Of a stretch of DNA of 64,000 nucleotides, positions 53,132-63,190 are shown in pieces; position 1 is the stretch's first letter; each line of letters opens with the position of its first letter. Origin of the DNA: an uncultured Cryptobacterium sp. (GTDB lineage Bacteria > Actinomycetota > Coriobacteriia > Coriobacteriales > Eggerthellaceae); contig CATYOF010000008.1 in NCBI GenBank assembly GCA_958410215.1, positions 1 to 64,000 on the forward strand, written 5' to 3'. The translations under genes were made by a program, and so were the position numbers. Below the pieces are notes generated by a model. The model saw only the letters and a program-made list of their open reading frames with translations. It made no database searches and had not been told where the DNA came from.

Positions 53132-53189
53132 TCTTTCTTACCTTACGCGGGTACCTGCAACCCGTAATCTTTCTTACCTAACACGGGTA
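53118..53189 (+). repeat. 36-bp tandem duplication over the nuclease stop codon
   Basis: Two near-identical 36-base units beginning CCTGCAACCCGTAATC (53118-53153 and 53154-53189) differ at only two positions. The first contains the last codons and TAA of the nuclease gene. Each unit can fold as CCCG...CGGG, so the duplication may have copied a weak terminator. Confidence 0.7.
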
Positions 53190-53352
53190 CCCGCCAACCG
53201 CAATATATCCTTCGAAATCACCAGGAACAGTATCCTAAAGCAGGACCATCTCTGTTGGTTATAGCTAACCATGCAAGAATTGCATAGTGACATGGTGTAT
53301 TTTAATCCCATCTAAAGATACAATTAGTAACAGCATATAAAAGGAGGTTCTT

Positions 53353-54354
53353 ATGTCTGATCTCATTGTTCCTGGAACTGATGGCAACCAATACATACCT
53401 CACGAAGAACGTGGTGGCAAAGAATCGGTAGTATACTTCACACGCGACCTTTCAGCAGAAGGTTTAAAGAACATATACGAGCGCGTAAACGCTACCATGA
53501 CGGGCAATATTGCCATTAAGTTGCACACAGGCGAACAGCATGGCCCTAACATTATTCCTCGCCTTTGGGTTGAAAACCTTATCAAGACCGATTTACCTGA
53601 TGCCACCATCGTGGAAACCAATACCTATTACGAAGGCGATCGTTATACCACCGAACAGCATCGCAAAACCCTTGAAGTAAACGGATGGACCTTCTGTCCT
53701 GTAGATATTATGGATGAAGAAGGAACCGTAAATCTTCCCGTTAAAGACGGCAAATGGTTTACCTATATGGCTATGGGTAAAAACATTTTGAACTACGATT
53801 CCTTATTTGTACTTACCCATTTCAAAGGACATACTAAAGGCGGTTTTGGTGGATCCGCCAAGAACATAGGTATTGGCTGCGCTGATAGTCGTATTGGCAA
53901 AGCCATGATCCACACTACCCCTTCATCGGATGACATGTGGGATATATCCGACGAAGAATTCATGGAACGCATGATGGAATCCGCCAAGGCAGTCGTGGAT
54001 CATTTCGGCGAGAATATTACGTTTGTAAACGTAATGCGCAACATGTCTGTTTCGTGTGACTGCGAAGGTACTGCCGCAGAACCTGTAGTAACACCAAACG
54101 TTGGTATTTTGGCATCCACGGATATCTGCGCAATTGATACTGCCTGCGTTGATTTGATATACGCTATGAAAGAAGAAGACCGCAAAGCTTTGGTTGAGCG
54201 CATGGAAAGCCGTCACGGTTTACGCCAGCTTACCTATATGCATGAACTTGGCATGGGTAACAATCGCTATAAGCTTATCGATATCGATAACGACGATAAG
54301 GTAATTACTGCTCAAGATGCGGTCGCTGATGTAGTTCCTTTTGTAGCTGAGTAA
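53353..54354 (+). CDS. DUF362 domain-containing protein
   Basis: A 333-residue DUF362 protein. The family's blocks IAIKLHTGEQHGPN (about 55-68), LTHFKGHTKGGFGGSAKNIGIGCADS (about 155-180, read in pieces) and VGILASTDICAIDTACVDLI (about 247-266) are present. Many DUF362 proteins carry a C-terminal ferredoxin cluster; this one does not, although CDCEG and nearby cysteines are present. Family members occur in anaerobes as putative iron-sulfur flavin-linked enzymes of unknown reaction. AAAGGAGG gives a strong start. The gene is single and closes with a strong terminator. Confidence 0.85.
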   Translation: MSDLIVPGTDGNQYIPHEERGGKESVVYFTRDLSAEGLKNIYERVNATMTGNIAIKLHTGEQHGPNIIPRLWVENLIKTDLPDATIVETNTYYEGDRYTTEQHRKTLEVNGWTFCPVDIMDEEGTVNLPVKDGKWFTYMAMGKNILNYDSLFVLTHFKGHTKGGFGGSAKNIGIGCADSRIGKAMIHTTPSSDDMWDISDEEFMERMMESAKAVVDHFGENITFVNVMRNMSVSCDCEGTAAEPVVTPNVGILASTDICAIDTACVDLIYAMKEEDRKALVERMESRHGLRQLTYMHELGMGNNRYKLIDIDNDDKVITAQDAVADVVPFVAE

Positions 54355-54433
54355 ATATTGATTTTGACAAGAGGCTCAATAGCAATACAATCACTTGGTC
54401 AAGCGCTGCGTTCAGTAACCAAACGCAATCTAG

Positions 54434-54462
54434 GCCGAGATCATTTTTGATCTCGGCTTTTT
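54434..54462 (+). terminator. terminator of the DUF362 gene
   Basis: GCCGAGATCA (54434-54443), loop TTTT, TGATCTCGGC (54448-54457), then TTTTT. Confidence 0.88.
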
Positions 54463-54478
54463 ACTGCAAAATGTGCAC

Positions 54479-54659
54479 TACCCCTGCAGATTTTTCCAAA
54501 AATGAGTTACTGCCTTTCTTAGGATGAACCCATTTAAAAGAATCAGCGTAATGTACGCATCATTTTTTGTATCGAACCAGTATTCAGAAGAAAAAATACG
54601 CCATTCAATACTTTCTCGTAAGAAAAAATCTCACACTAACGGGATTTTCTGCAGGGGTA
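54479..54659. repeat. 181-bp element with perfect 12-bp terminal inverted repeats (MITE-like)
   Basis: TACCCCTGCAGA (54479-54490) and its exact complement TCTGCAGGGGTA (54648-54659) flank 157 bases of AT-rich non-coding sequence. The similarity extends imperfectly outward (TGCAAAATGTGC against TGCAATTTTTAGC). It lies between the two terminators of convergent genes, in the 54355-54771 gene-free stretch. It may be a non-autonomous mobile element; no target-site duplication was established. Confidence 0.45.
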
Positions 54660-54672
54660 TGCTAAAAATTGC

Positions 54673-54708
54673 AAAAAAGTAGTGGGCAGATGAAAATATA
54701 CCCACTAC
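54673..54708 (-). terminator. terminator of carB
   Basis: On the minus strand GTAGTGGG pairs with CCCACTAC around a 14-base loop and is followed by six T residues. It lies ~65 bases after the carB stop. Confidence 0.8.
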
Positions 54709-54771
54709 ATAAAGCAATTTACTTAATAGCTGCTTACTTATAAGTAGCTAACCAGCTTATACGTAACTGCC

Positions 54772-57700
54772 CTACTTAATAGTTGCGTGAATCTCCTGAA
54801 GCGAACGAACATCGGATCCTTCGCGTGTCTTGGATTCCTTAACACCCATAGCTGTTACATAGGCAGCTGCCAAGGTAGTCATATACGGTACATGATTCTT
54901 GATAGCAGCCTTACGAATGTAGCTATCGTCCTCGTGGCTTTCAGTGCTTGAAGCAGGAGTATTAACTACGATAGCAATTTCGCCATTTGCAAGTGCATCC
55001 AAGATGTTAGGACGACCTTCGCCTAGCTTATTAATATGTTCAGCTTTAATACCTGCTTCGTTAAGCAGCTCACAGGTGCCCTTAGTTGCCACAATTGCAA
55101 AACCAGCATCCGTAAATTCCTGTGCAACCTTAGCTGCATCATCCTTATCGCGGTCACTGACGCTCATCAAAACGGTACCTTCAGAAGGGATAGCAGTCTG
55201 AGTTGCTTCCTGTGCCTTCAAGAACGCTTCCCCAACGGTACTTGCAAGACCAAGCACCTCACCAGTAGAGCGCATTTCAGGACCAAGAACTGGGTCAACT
55301 TCGGGGAACATATTGAACGGGAATACTGCTTCCTTTACACCAAAGTGCGAGAAAACACTCTCATGCAAATCGGCAACAGGAGAAGGACGGCCCGTAAATT
55401 CACGCGTAATAACATCAGTTGCAACCTGAACCATTTGAATATTGCATACCTTGGAAACTAAAGGAACCGTACGCGATGCGCGAGGATTAGCTTCCAAAAC
55501 ATACACGGTGCCATTTTCAATAGCATACTGAATATTCATCAAGCCACACACATGCATAGCTTCGGCAATCTTACGGGTGTAATCCTTGATGGTTTCAAGA
55601 TGCTGGGCATCAATATTAACCGAAGGCAAAATGCAAGCGGAATCGCCCGAGTGAATACCCGCAAGCTCAATATGCTCCATAACCGCAGGAACAAAAGCAT
55701 GAGCACCGTCGCAAATTGCATCAGCCTCACACTCAAGTGCATGCTGTAAAAAGCGGTCAATCAAAATAGGACGATCAGGCGTTACGCCAATTGCTGCTGC
55801 CATATAGCTACGCAGCGCATCATCATCGTATACCACTTCCATACCGCGACCGCCCAAAACATAGCTTGGACGAACCATCACGGGATACCCAATCTTATGA
55901 GCGGTTTCAAGAGCTTCTTCAACCGTTACTGCCATACCCGCTTCAGGCATGGGGATACCAAGCTTGTCCATAACTTCACGGAAACGATCACGATCTTCTG
56001 CTAAGTCGATAATCTCTGGGCTGGTACCCAAAATCTTAACGCCGGCACGTTCAAGTTGGCTTGCCAAGTTAAGCGGTGTCTGACCACCAAACTGAGCGAT
56101 AACGCCCAAAGGCTTTTCCTTTTCATAGATGCTCAAAACATCTTCTGCAGTCAGTGGCTCGAAATACAATTTGTCAGACGTATCGTAGTCGGTAGAAACC
56201 GTTTCAGGGTTGCAATTAACAATAATGGTTTCAAAGCCCAGCTTCTTCAACGCAAGAGCCGCATGCACACAGCAGTAGTCAAATTCAATACCCTGACCAA
56301 TACGGTTAGGACCGCCACCCAAAATCATAATCTTGCGATTATCGGATGCAGTGGAATGATCTGGCGCATTATAGGTTGAATAATAGTAGGCACTATCCTG
56401 TGTACCAGATACATGTACGCCTTCCCAAGCCTCAGTAATACCAAGGCCCAAACGATAGGCGCGAATATCATCTTCAGGAATGTTAAGCAACTGACCCAAA
56501 TAACGATCAGAGAAACCATCCTTCTTAGCAGCTGCAAACTGGTCTTCCGGCAACTGCTCACCAGGGTGTTCAGATGCATAAGCCAAAATAGCCTGCTCTT
56601 CTTCAACTAGTTCCTTCATTTCCTGAATAAAGTGAACTTTAATCTTGGTAAGCTCGTGAAGCTGATCAACCGTTGCACCCTTGCGAAGTGCTTCATACAT
56701 AATAAATTGGCGCTCAGAAGTTGCGGTGTGAAGCATACCCAACAAATCATCGAGCGATTTTTCGTGGAAATCCTTTACAAACCCTAAACCATAGCGATCT
56801 TTTTCAAGGGAGCGAACAGCCTTTTGAAATGCTTCTTTGTAAGTTTTTCCAATAGACATTACCTCGCCCACTGCACGCATCTGGGTACCGAGCTTATCTT
56901 CTACACCCTTGAACTTTTCGAAAGCCCAACGAGCAAACTTCAGTACCACATAGTCGCCACCGGGAACATATTTATCAAGCGTACCATGCTTTCCGCAAGG
57001 AATTTCGTCAAGCGTTAATCCTGTTGCCAACATTGCAGAAACAAAAGCAATCGGGAAACCAGTTGCCTTAGAGGCCAAAGCAGAAGAACGGCTGGTACGA
57101 GGATTGATTTCGATAATAATGTCGCGATCGGTCTTGGGGTCGTGTGCCCATTGCACGTTACAACCACCAATTACTTCAACCTTATCGACAATCTTGTAGC
57201 TTTTTTCCTGCAAGCGATCGATAGTTTCCTGCGCAATGGTTTGCATAGGAGCCGCACAGAAAGAGTCGCCCGTATGAACACCCATGGGGTCAATGTTTTC
57301 AATGGTACAAACAGTGATCATCTGGCCCTTGGCGTCACGAACAACCTCAAATTCAAGTTCTTCCCAGCCAAGAACACTTTCTTCAACCAGTACTTCGGTT
57401 ACGGGAGATGCCGCTAAACCACGTGCAACAACGGTGCGCAATTCATCAACGTTGTAGACCAAACCGCCGCCTGTACCGCCCATGGTATAAGCAGGGCGCA
57501 AAACACAGGGATAACCCAAACGAGAAGCAATTTCTACTGCTTCTTCAACCGTATGGGAAACTTCAGAGCGAGCCATTTCAATACCAAGCTCTGCCATGGT
57601 GTCCTTGAATGCTTGGCGGTCTTCGCCGCGCTCAATCGCGTCTACCTGAACACCAATTACTTTTACTCCGTACTTATCAAGCACCCCAAGTTTAGAAAGC

Positions 57701-58002
57701 TCGGCGCACAAATTCAAAGCTGACTGTCCGCCCAAATTTGGCAGCAAGGCATCGGGACGTTCTTTAGCAATAATAGCTTCAATACGCTTGGCATTAAGAG
57801 GCTCGATATAGGTAACATCGGCCGTGCCAGGGTCGGTCATAATGGTTGCAGGATTGGAATTTACCAGAACGATTTCGTATCCAAGTTGGCGAAGCGCCTT
57901 GCAAGCTTGAGTTCCCGAATAGTCAAACTCACAAGCCTGACCAATAATGATAGGACCAGAACCAATAATAAGAATCTTGTGAACGTCGGTTCGCTTTCCC
58001 AT
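54772..58002 (-). CDS. carB: carbamoyl-phosphate synthase, large subunit
   Basis: A 1076-residue CarB. It has two homologous ATP-grasp halves: the first begins KILIIGSGPIIIGQACEFDYSG and the second, after ~550 residues, KIMILGGGPNRIGQGIEFDYCC. Each has the Mg-ATP and carbamate or bicarbonate site motifs, for example EINPRTSRSSALASKATG and EANPRASRTVPLVSK. A C-terminal MGS-like regulatory domain ends at residue 1076. It makes carbamoyl phosphate from bicarbonate, ammonia and ATP for arginine and pyrimidine synthesis. The ATG at 58002 follows AGGAAGGA; a far upstream in-frame start would add 45 unrelated residues. carA is not in this window. Confidence 0.96.
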   Translation of the reverse strand: MGKRTDVHKILIIGSGPIIIGQACEFDYSGTQACKALRQLGYEIVLVNSNPATIMTDPGTADVTYIEPLNAKRIEAIIAKERPDALLPNLGGQSALNLCAELSKLGVLDKYGVKVIGVQVDAIERGEDRQAFKDTMAELGIEMARSEVSHTVEEAVEIASRLGYPCVLRPAYTMGGTGGGLVYNVDELRTVVARGLAASPVTEVLVEESVLGWEELEFEVVRDAKGQMITVCTIENIDPMGVHTGDSFCAAPMQTIAQETIDRLQEKSYKIVDKVEVIGGCNVQWAHDPKTDRDIIIEINPRTSRSSALASKATGFPIAFVSAMLATGLTLDEIPCGKHGTLDKYVPGGDYVVLKFARWAFEKFKGVEDKLGTQMRAVGEVMSIGKTYKEAFQKAVRSLEKDRYGLGFVKDFHEKSLDDLLGMLHTATSERQFIMYEALRKGATVDQLHELTKIKVHFIQEMKELVEEEQAILAYASEHPGEQLPEDQFAAAKKDGFSDRYLGQLLNIPEDDIRAYRLGLGITEAWEGVHVSGTQDSAYYYSTYNAPDHSTASDNRKIMILGGGPNRIGQGIEFDYCCVHAALALKKLGFETIIVNCNPETVSTDYDTSDKLYFEPLTAEDVLSIYEKEKPLGVIAQFGGQTPLNLASQLERAGVKILGTSPEIIDLAEDRDRFREVMDKLGIPMPEAGMAVTVEEALETAHKIGYPVMVRPSYVLGGRGMEVVYDDDALRSYMAAAIGVTPDRPILIDRFLQHALECEADAICDGAHAFVPAVMEHIELAGIHSGDSACILPSVNIDAQHLETIKDYTRKIAEAMHVCGLMNIQYAIENGTVYVLEANPRASRTVPLVSKVCNIQMVQVATDVITREFTGRPSPVADLHESVFSHFGVKEAVFPFNMFPEVDPVLGPEMRSTGEVLGLASTVGEAFLKAQEATQTAIPSEGTVLMSVSDRDKDDAAKVAQEFTDAGFAIVATKGTCELLNEAGIKAEHINKLGEGRPNILDALANGEIAIVVNTPASSTESHEDDSYIRKAAIKNHVPYMTTLAAAYVTAMGVKESKTREGSDVRSLQEIHATIK

Positions 58003-58111
58003 GCGACGTCCTTCCTGATCGAAGTACGGACAATACACTAACCAATTATTGTAACCGTTTCGGGACACGACGGCAGGATATATTCGTTGATAACAAACGA
58101 TTGCACAGCCA

Positions 58112-59890
58112 TTAAACCGCCCACTGAGCACTTTCATTTTGAAGAGCTACCATTTTCTGGAACAATCCACCCTCCTGTTTCATCAAATCCTGAGGTTTAC
58201 CTTGTTCAACAACACAACCCTCTTCAAGTACCACAATCTTGTCTGCATTCATAACAGTACGCATACGATGCGCAATAACAATAACCGTCTTACCAACGAG
58301 CAATCGGCTTAAAGCCTCCTGTACTTGCGTTTCATTTTCAACGTCCAAACTTGCTGTAGCTTCGTCAAGTAAAACAATAGGCGCATCTTTCAATAACGCA
58401 CGCGCAATAGAAATTCGCTGACGTTCACCACCAGAAAGTTTCGTTCCATTTTCGCCAATTGGGGTGTGGTAACCCTGTGGCATACGAAGCGCAAACTCAT
58501 CACAGTTTGCTGCTTTCGCCGCAGCTAACACTTCTTCATCAGTTGCATCACGTCTGCCTAAACGAATATTATTTATAACCGTATCATCAAAGAGCAATAC
58601 GTCCTGGAACACTACAGCATAATCACGCAACAAAACTTCTGGATCTACGTCGGCTACATTTACGCCACCAACCAAAACAGATCCTGAACTTGGATCCCAA
58701 AAACGAGCAGCCAACTTCGAACAGGTAGATTTTCCTGAGCCAGAAGGACCAACCAAAGCAGTAACCTCGCCTTCTTGCGCCGTGAAGCTTACCTTGGAAA
58801 GAACTGGCGTTTCGTCTGATTCGTTATAGGAAAAAGAAACATCCCTAAATTCAACTGAATGGCCTTGTGGATTGAAGGTTTCGCTACCAGTCGCCAGCGG
58901 TTCTTCGTAGAAAGACTTCATGCGACCAGCCGCCGTCCTTGCATGGAAAAGCTCAGCAATAAGCATGAGCGCCTGATCGAATGGCGCATAAATGCGAGAC
59001 ACCACCAGCAAAAAGCAAAAGAGCACCATAAACGAACAACTGCCTTCAAGAATAAACATGGCACCAGCAATAATTGTACTTGCGATTCCCAAACGCAACA
59101 CTATCTGAGCACCATTAACAAAAATCCCCGTTAGAAGCTCTCCTTTAATGGTCTGCTTTTCTGAAACGTCGATATCGGTATTAATACCCTCCAAGTAACG
59201 CTCAACCTGATTCGTTGCACGTACCTCACGCACGCATTCAAGTGCTTCTTGAATATCATCAGATACCTGCAAATTCTTTTCACGAGTCGCACGTGAAAGG
59301 GGAGCTAACAGTTTTCGGCTCGCAAATAGCAAAACAAACGCTACAGGCACACTCCATAGTGCAGCGAACGCTAGGCGCCAATCAAAAATAAACAAACCAA
59401 CTGCCGCAATACCTAACGTCACATACGCACCATAAAGCTCGGGTAGCACATGGCTATAGGCATGCTCGGTAATTTTGACATCACCCATAATGGTTTCCGT
59501 CAAATCCGCTAAGTCACGCTTACCAAAAAACGACAACGGCAACTTACGTAAGCGCTCCGCTAAACCAATACGCTGTCTGCCACTTTCGTTATAAATTACG
59601 CCATATTGGTAGTAGTAGGCAAAATATTCCGCAACACAAAGCAAAACGAAAAACACAACTAAAAGAACAACAAACGGAACGTTAAATCCAAGTGAAGCCA
59701 ACTGAGGCAAACCGACAAAAAGAGATGGCATAGAAACTCCCTGGGTATACCCCGCTACCAAAGCGTCCATGAGTAAATACAATAAGCCAATACCCATAAA
59801 AGTAATAAGATTTGCCAAAGCGGTCCATACCGTACCAAGTTTTACGTTGCGCACACCTTCGTCTGTCAGCGCATATTTTTCTTTCAGCAT
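58112..59890 (-). CDS. ABC transporter ATP-binding/permease protein (second of pair)
   Basis: A 592-residue half-transporter with six membrane segments (about 20-310) and an ATPase domain with GPSGSGKST (near 375), LSGGERQR, and IVLLDEATASLD. It starts directly after the stop of the partner gene (TAA then ATG), so the two products most likely form a heterodimer. Pair architecture and divergent AraC regulator match YbtP/YbtQ-type iron-siderophore importers and some multidrug or peptide exporters, which are hard to separate by sequence alone. The ATPase site looks intact. Confidence 0.85.
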   Translation of the reverse strand: MLKEKYALTDEGVRNVKLGTVWTALANLITFMGIGLLYLLMDALVAGYTQGVSMPSLFVGLPQLASLGFNVPFVVLLVVFFVLLCVAEYFAYYYQYGVIYNESGRQRIGLAERLRKLPLSFFGKRDLADLTETIMGDVKITEHAYSHVLPELYGAYVTLGIAAVGLFIFDWRLAFAALWSVPVAFVLLFASRKLLAPLSRATREKNLQVSDDIQEALECVREVRATNQVERYLEGINTDIDVSEKQTIKGELLTGIFVNGAQIVLRLGIASTIIAGAMFILEGSCSFMVLFCFLLVVSRIYAPFDQALMLIAELFHARTAAGRMKSFYEEPLATGSETFNPQGHSVEFRDVSFSYNESDETPVLSKVSFTAQEGEVTALVGPSGSGKSTCSKLAARFWDPSSGSVLVGGVNVADVDPEVLLRDYAVVFQDVLLFDDTVINNIRLGRRDATDEEVLAAAKAANCDEFALRMPQGYHTPIGENGTKLSGGERQRISIARALLKDAPIVLLDEATASLDVENETQVQEALSRLLVGKTVIVIAHRMRTVMNADKIVVLEEGCVVEQGKPQDLMKQEGGLFQKMVALQNESAQWAV

Positions 59891-61768
59891 TTAGTTCACC
59901 GCCTTTTCTGCAACAATCTCATCGCCGGGTTGTTTATAGCGATCGGTATAGGTTTCTGTATTCTTTCGAAGATCTGAAACATCACTTCGCTCAATTTTCC
60001 ACGAAGCTGCTCGTTCGTAATTCGCCCACATTTTTGCGTACAAACCACCATGAGAACGTAATTCATCGTGATTTCCCTGCTCTACCACTTTTCCTTCGGA
60101 AAGAACAACAATGATATCGGCATTGCGCACAGTTGACAGGCGATGAGCAATCATTAACACCGTGCAGTTCTGCGTTAATTCACTAAACGCTTTTTGAATA
60201 AGTACTTCGTTTTCTGGATCTGCAAATGCCGTTGCTTCATCCAATACCACAATATCTGCTTGCTTCAAAATAGCGCGAGCAAGCATTAAACGTTGAATTT
60301 CACCGCCAGAAAAATACACTCCCTTAGTGCCATAAACGGTGTTAACCCCTTCAGGACATTTAGCCAAAATGTCGTCACATTGCGCAGCATGCAAAGCTGC
60401 CATAACCTCTTCACGTGTTGCTTCGGGCCTGGCGGCACGAACATTTTCTAAAATGCTCTGTTTAAACAAACGATTTGCCTGGAATACAAACGCGACCTTA
60501 TCCATTAAAACAGATGGATCAATAGCGCGCACATCTACACCACCGACTCGCACGGTGCCCGAAGTAGCATCCCAAAATCGTGGCACCAATGCTGCAGCAG
60601 TGGATTTACCACCACCCGAAGGCCCCACCAAAGCAACCGTAGAACCCGAAGGAACGGAGAAGCTTACGTTCTCTAGCGCATTGTGCTCTGCCCCTTCGTA
60701 GGTAAACGTAACATTTTCAAACTCGACAGAAGCATCTGCTGGTGTCTCGCAAACCTTTGCCTTCCGTATTTCCGGAGCCGCAAGAATGCCTTTAACGCGC
60801 TGGAGTGAATCCGCTGCCACTTGAACCGCTTCAGACATAAACATGACGCGCGTCATCGCAGTTGGAATGATTGCCATAAAAATGGAATAGAAGGCAATAT
60901 TTGCAATAAATGTAGCTGTATCCGCCTCACCTGGAAGAAGCAACAACATAACAGGAATTACGAAAACCACTGCACCATTAATTACCGCCAAGGAAAGAGA
61001 TTGCGGAATCTGACACCATTTCACTGCATAGTCTTTTGCCATTTGACTGAAATCCTGAATTGCGTCGTAAAACGCCTTAAACGAATACACCGTTTGTTGG
61101 AATACTTTTACAACCGGAATTCCACGCACATATTCAGTGCCTGTTTCATTCATACGAACCAGCGCATCTTGATATTTCTTCATAAACTCCATACCACGAC
61201 CGCTCATCATGTATGCCATGCATAAAATCGAAATGACAACAGGAATTAAACAAGCAAGTCCAAGACGCCAATCAAAAATGAAGAATATGACGAGCATACC
61301 TGCAATCATAGCTAGCGATCCAGCGGTATCAGGCAGCTTATGAGCAAGCAAGCCTTCCGTTTCTGAAGCGCACCCATCTACCACGCGACGAAGAGCCCCT
61401 GATGCATGGCTATCGAAATAACCCAATGAGGTATTCATCAAATGCTTTGTCGTCTCTTTGCGCATATTTGATGCACAACGAAATGCAGCCAGGTGAGTAC
61501 ACATAAGCGCAGCAAAATAAAACACAATTGAAATAACCGCAAAAATTAAAGCTACCCACCCATATTGAGCAATCGAAGTTGCTTCGCTCCAGTTCGGTGC
61601 AACTTCCAATAAATCTCGTGCTACCAAGAAAATGCAGATATAAGGAACAAAACTAATAAGCATCGAAATTGCCGAAAGTGTACAACCGAAATAGGTAAGC
61701 ACTTTTCTACTTCCTGCAAAGTCTAGCAACTGAGCAAGCGCTCCCCGTTCCTTTTCTTTTTCTGTCAT
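59891..61768 (-). CDS. ABC transporter ATP-binding/permease protein (first of pair)
   Basis: A 625-residue half-transporter with an early soluble start, six membrane segments (about 30-310), Walker A GPSGGGKST (near 384), an altered signature FSGGEIQR and IVVLDEATAFAD. The C-terminal ~40 residues form a charged tail. The YbtPQ/IrtAB family has this size and pairing. GGAGGTGG gives a strong ribosome site. An AraC-type regulator is divergently transcribed 219 bases away, and a palindrome lies in that gap. Substrate remains unknown; iron chelate is the leading inference. Confidence 0.85.
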   Translation of the reverse strand: MTEKEKERGALAQLLDFAGSRKVLTYFGCTLSAISMLISFVPYICIFLVARDLLEVAPNWSEATSIAQYGWVALIFAVISIVFYFAALMCTHLAAFRCASNMRKETTKHLMNTSLGYFDSHASGALRRVVDGCASETEGLLAHKLPDTAGSLAMIAGMLVIFFIFDWRLGLACLIPVVISILCMAYMMSGRGMEFMKKYQDALVRMNETGTEYVRGIPVVKVFQQTVYSFKAFYDAIQDFSQMAKDYAVKWCQIPQSLSLAVINGAVVFVIPVMLLLLPGEADTATFIANIAFYSIFMAIIPTAMTRVMFMSEAVQVAADSLQRVKGILAAPEIRKAKVCETPADASVEFENVTFTYEGAEHNALENVSFSVPSGSTVALVGPSGGGKSTAAALVPRFWDATSGTVRVGGVDVRAIDPSVLMDKVAFVFQANRLFKQSILENVRAARPEATREEVMAALHAAQCDDILAKCPEGVNTVYGTKGVYFSGGEIQRLMLARAILKQADIVVLDEATAFADPENEVLIQKAFSELTQNCTVLMIAHRLSTVRNADIIVVLSEGKVVEQGNHDELRSHGGLYAKMWANYERAASWKIERSDVSDLRKNTETYTDRYKQPGDEIVAEKAVN

Positions 61769-61803
61769 TTCTTAGTCCACCTCCTTTGCTTTTTCATTAG
61801 TAA

Positions 61804-61824
61804 ATTCACTTCTTAGAAATGAAT
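61804..61824. promoter_or_regulatory. 21-bp near-perfect palindrome upstream of the ABC pair
   Basis: ATTCA-C-TTCT-T-AGAA-A-TGAAT is symmetrical apart from three central or spacer positions. It lies 36 bases before the ABC start and 163 before the AraC gene. It does not match Fur or DtxR consensus as I know them; a binding site for the AraC protein or another regulator is inferred. Confidence 0.5.
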
Positions 61825-61987
61825 CTTGATTGTTAGCCGTGGATAACTTACCATGCAAATTAACAAAGGTGAAATACCGTGTTGCAAACATGGACGATTT
61901 CGAAAGTTACTAAATACGAAAAAGAAATCCGTACAGCAGAAAAAAAGTGAATACCAACGCTAACTTAGAACCTAGATAAACCAAACT

Positions 61988-63073
61988 ATGCCGAAGTATT
62001 GCCCTATGAGCGTTTTAACACAACATATCGCGGCCCCATTACTTACCTTTATTGAGCCGCAAATTGAACAACTACACCTTGATATGAAGCCTATCCGCTG
62101 CGGAATATACGGTTCACTCAATAATGAATTGGCTACGGGATTTTTATGGGCAACCTCTTTAAACGATGATTGTCTTATTGCCTATCATCATCTTGTACTT
62201 CATGAACCTACCGTACTAGACGAACACCCCGATAAGTATTGCTGTATTGCTTCCTCTTCAGAAGCAACCATTGAATCGTCAGAAGAACTGCTTAAAATCA
62301 ATCATCCTCAAAAATTCGAAAACCTTTGCACTTTTTCATCAAACGGCGGTGATGTATCTTGCCTGCTTAAAGCAAACGTTCCCTACGATTCGGTGAGCTT
62401 AAGTTATACGCCTCAGTTTTTTCGTAAATTAAAAGCACAATATCCCAACACCTTCGAACGTATTGAAGAAGGCATGGACTGTCTGCCACCGGAACTATTA
62501 CCTGATAGCTTACGTATGATAATGCGAGTTTTTAACCCCCAGCAAGCGCTTCAACCTGGAGCCGAACTGTTTTTTCAGGCGAAAGCCCTAGAGGCACTCA
62601 GTCTACTTATGCCAAAGATCTCTGAACTTACGTCGTCCCAGCATGTAAAAGACTTTACTGATTCAAGAATGCCTTACGACATCAACGAACGAGACATAGA
62701 GAAGTCAATCAAAGCGCGTACTTCCAAGAAACACTGCACCCTTGAAGATCATCGACTCGTTGAAGAAGCGAAAGCCTATATCGCCAACAACCTTTCGCAT
62801 CACCTTACGCTTGATACCCTAGCAAAGCTTCTCTATGTAAGCAGATCAAAACTCTGTACGGTTTTTCAAGAAGAAACTGGTATTGGCCTTGGAACTTATT
62901 TACGTAAACAGCGGATTAATCAAGCATGCGATCTTCTTTTGCATACTAATCTCGCTATTTCCGATATTGGAAAGCTAGTAGGTTACTCACGCGCTTCAAG
63001 TTTTACTGAAACATTTCTTCGTGAAAAAAGACAAACACCAAGAGAATATAGATCAACGCGCAAAGATTCATAA
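61988..63073 (+). CDS. AraC family transcriptional regulator
   Basis: A 361-residue protein. Two helix-turn-helix motifs occupy the last ~100 residues: LTLDTLAKLLYVSRSKLCTVFQEE and LAISDIGKLVGYSRASSFTETF (given in pieces), ending with the AraC-typical QTPREYR. The N-terminal ~250 residues are a ligand-binding or dimerisation part without a recognised cupin motif. It is divergent from the ABC pair, the usual place for its regulator, as in ybtA-ybtPQ. The ATG at 61988 or at 62006 could be the start; neither has a clear ribosome site. Confidence 0.88.
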   Translation: MPKYCPMSVLTQHIAAPLLTFIEPQIEQLHLDMKPIRCGIYGSLNNELATGFLWATSLNDDCLIAYHHLVLHEPTVLDEHPDKYCCIASSSEATIESSEELLKINHPQKFENLCTFSSNGGDVSCLLKANVPYDSVSLSYTPQFFRKLKAQYPNTFERIEEGMDCLPPELLPDSLRMIMRVFNPQQALQPGAELFFQAKALEALSLLMPKISELTSSQHVKDFTDSRMPYDINERDIEKSIKARTSKKHCTLEDHRLVEEAKAYIANNLSHHLTLDTLAKLLYVSRSKLCTVFQEETGIGLGTYLRKQRINQACDLLLHTNLAISDIGKLVGYSRASSFTETFLREKRQTPREYRSTRKDS

Positions 63074-63190
63074 TATGTGTTGCCTACCAAAAAAGATTTT
63101 CTCTTACCTGTATCAGTCAATAAATAATGGTTAGAAAAATAATCAAGCCAGAACAATACATTTAATCACCGACTTATATTCAGTGATGCC

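Noticed and set aside
53118..53189. CRISPR-like repeats after the nuclease gene
   Set aside because: Only two directly adjacent copies without spacers, covering a stop codon: a tandem duplication.
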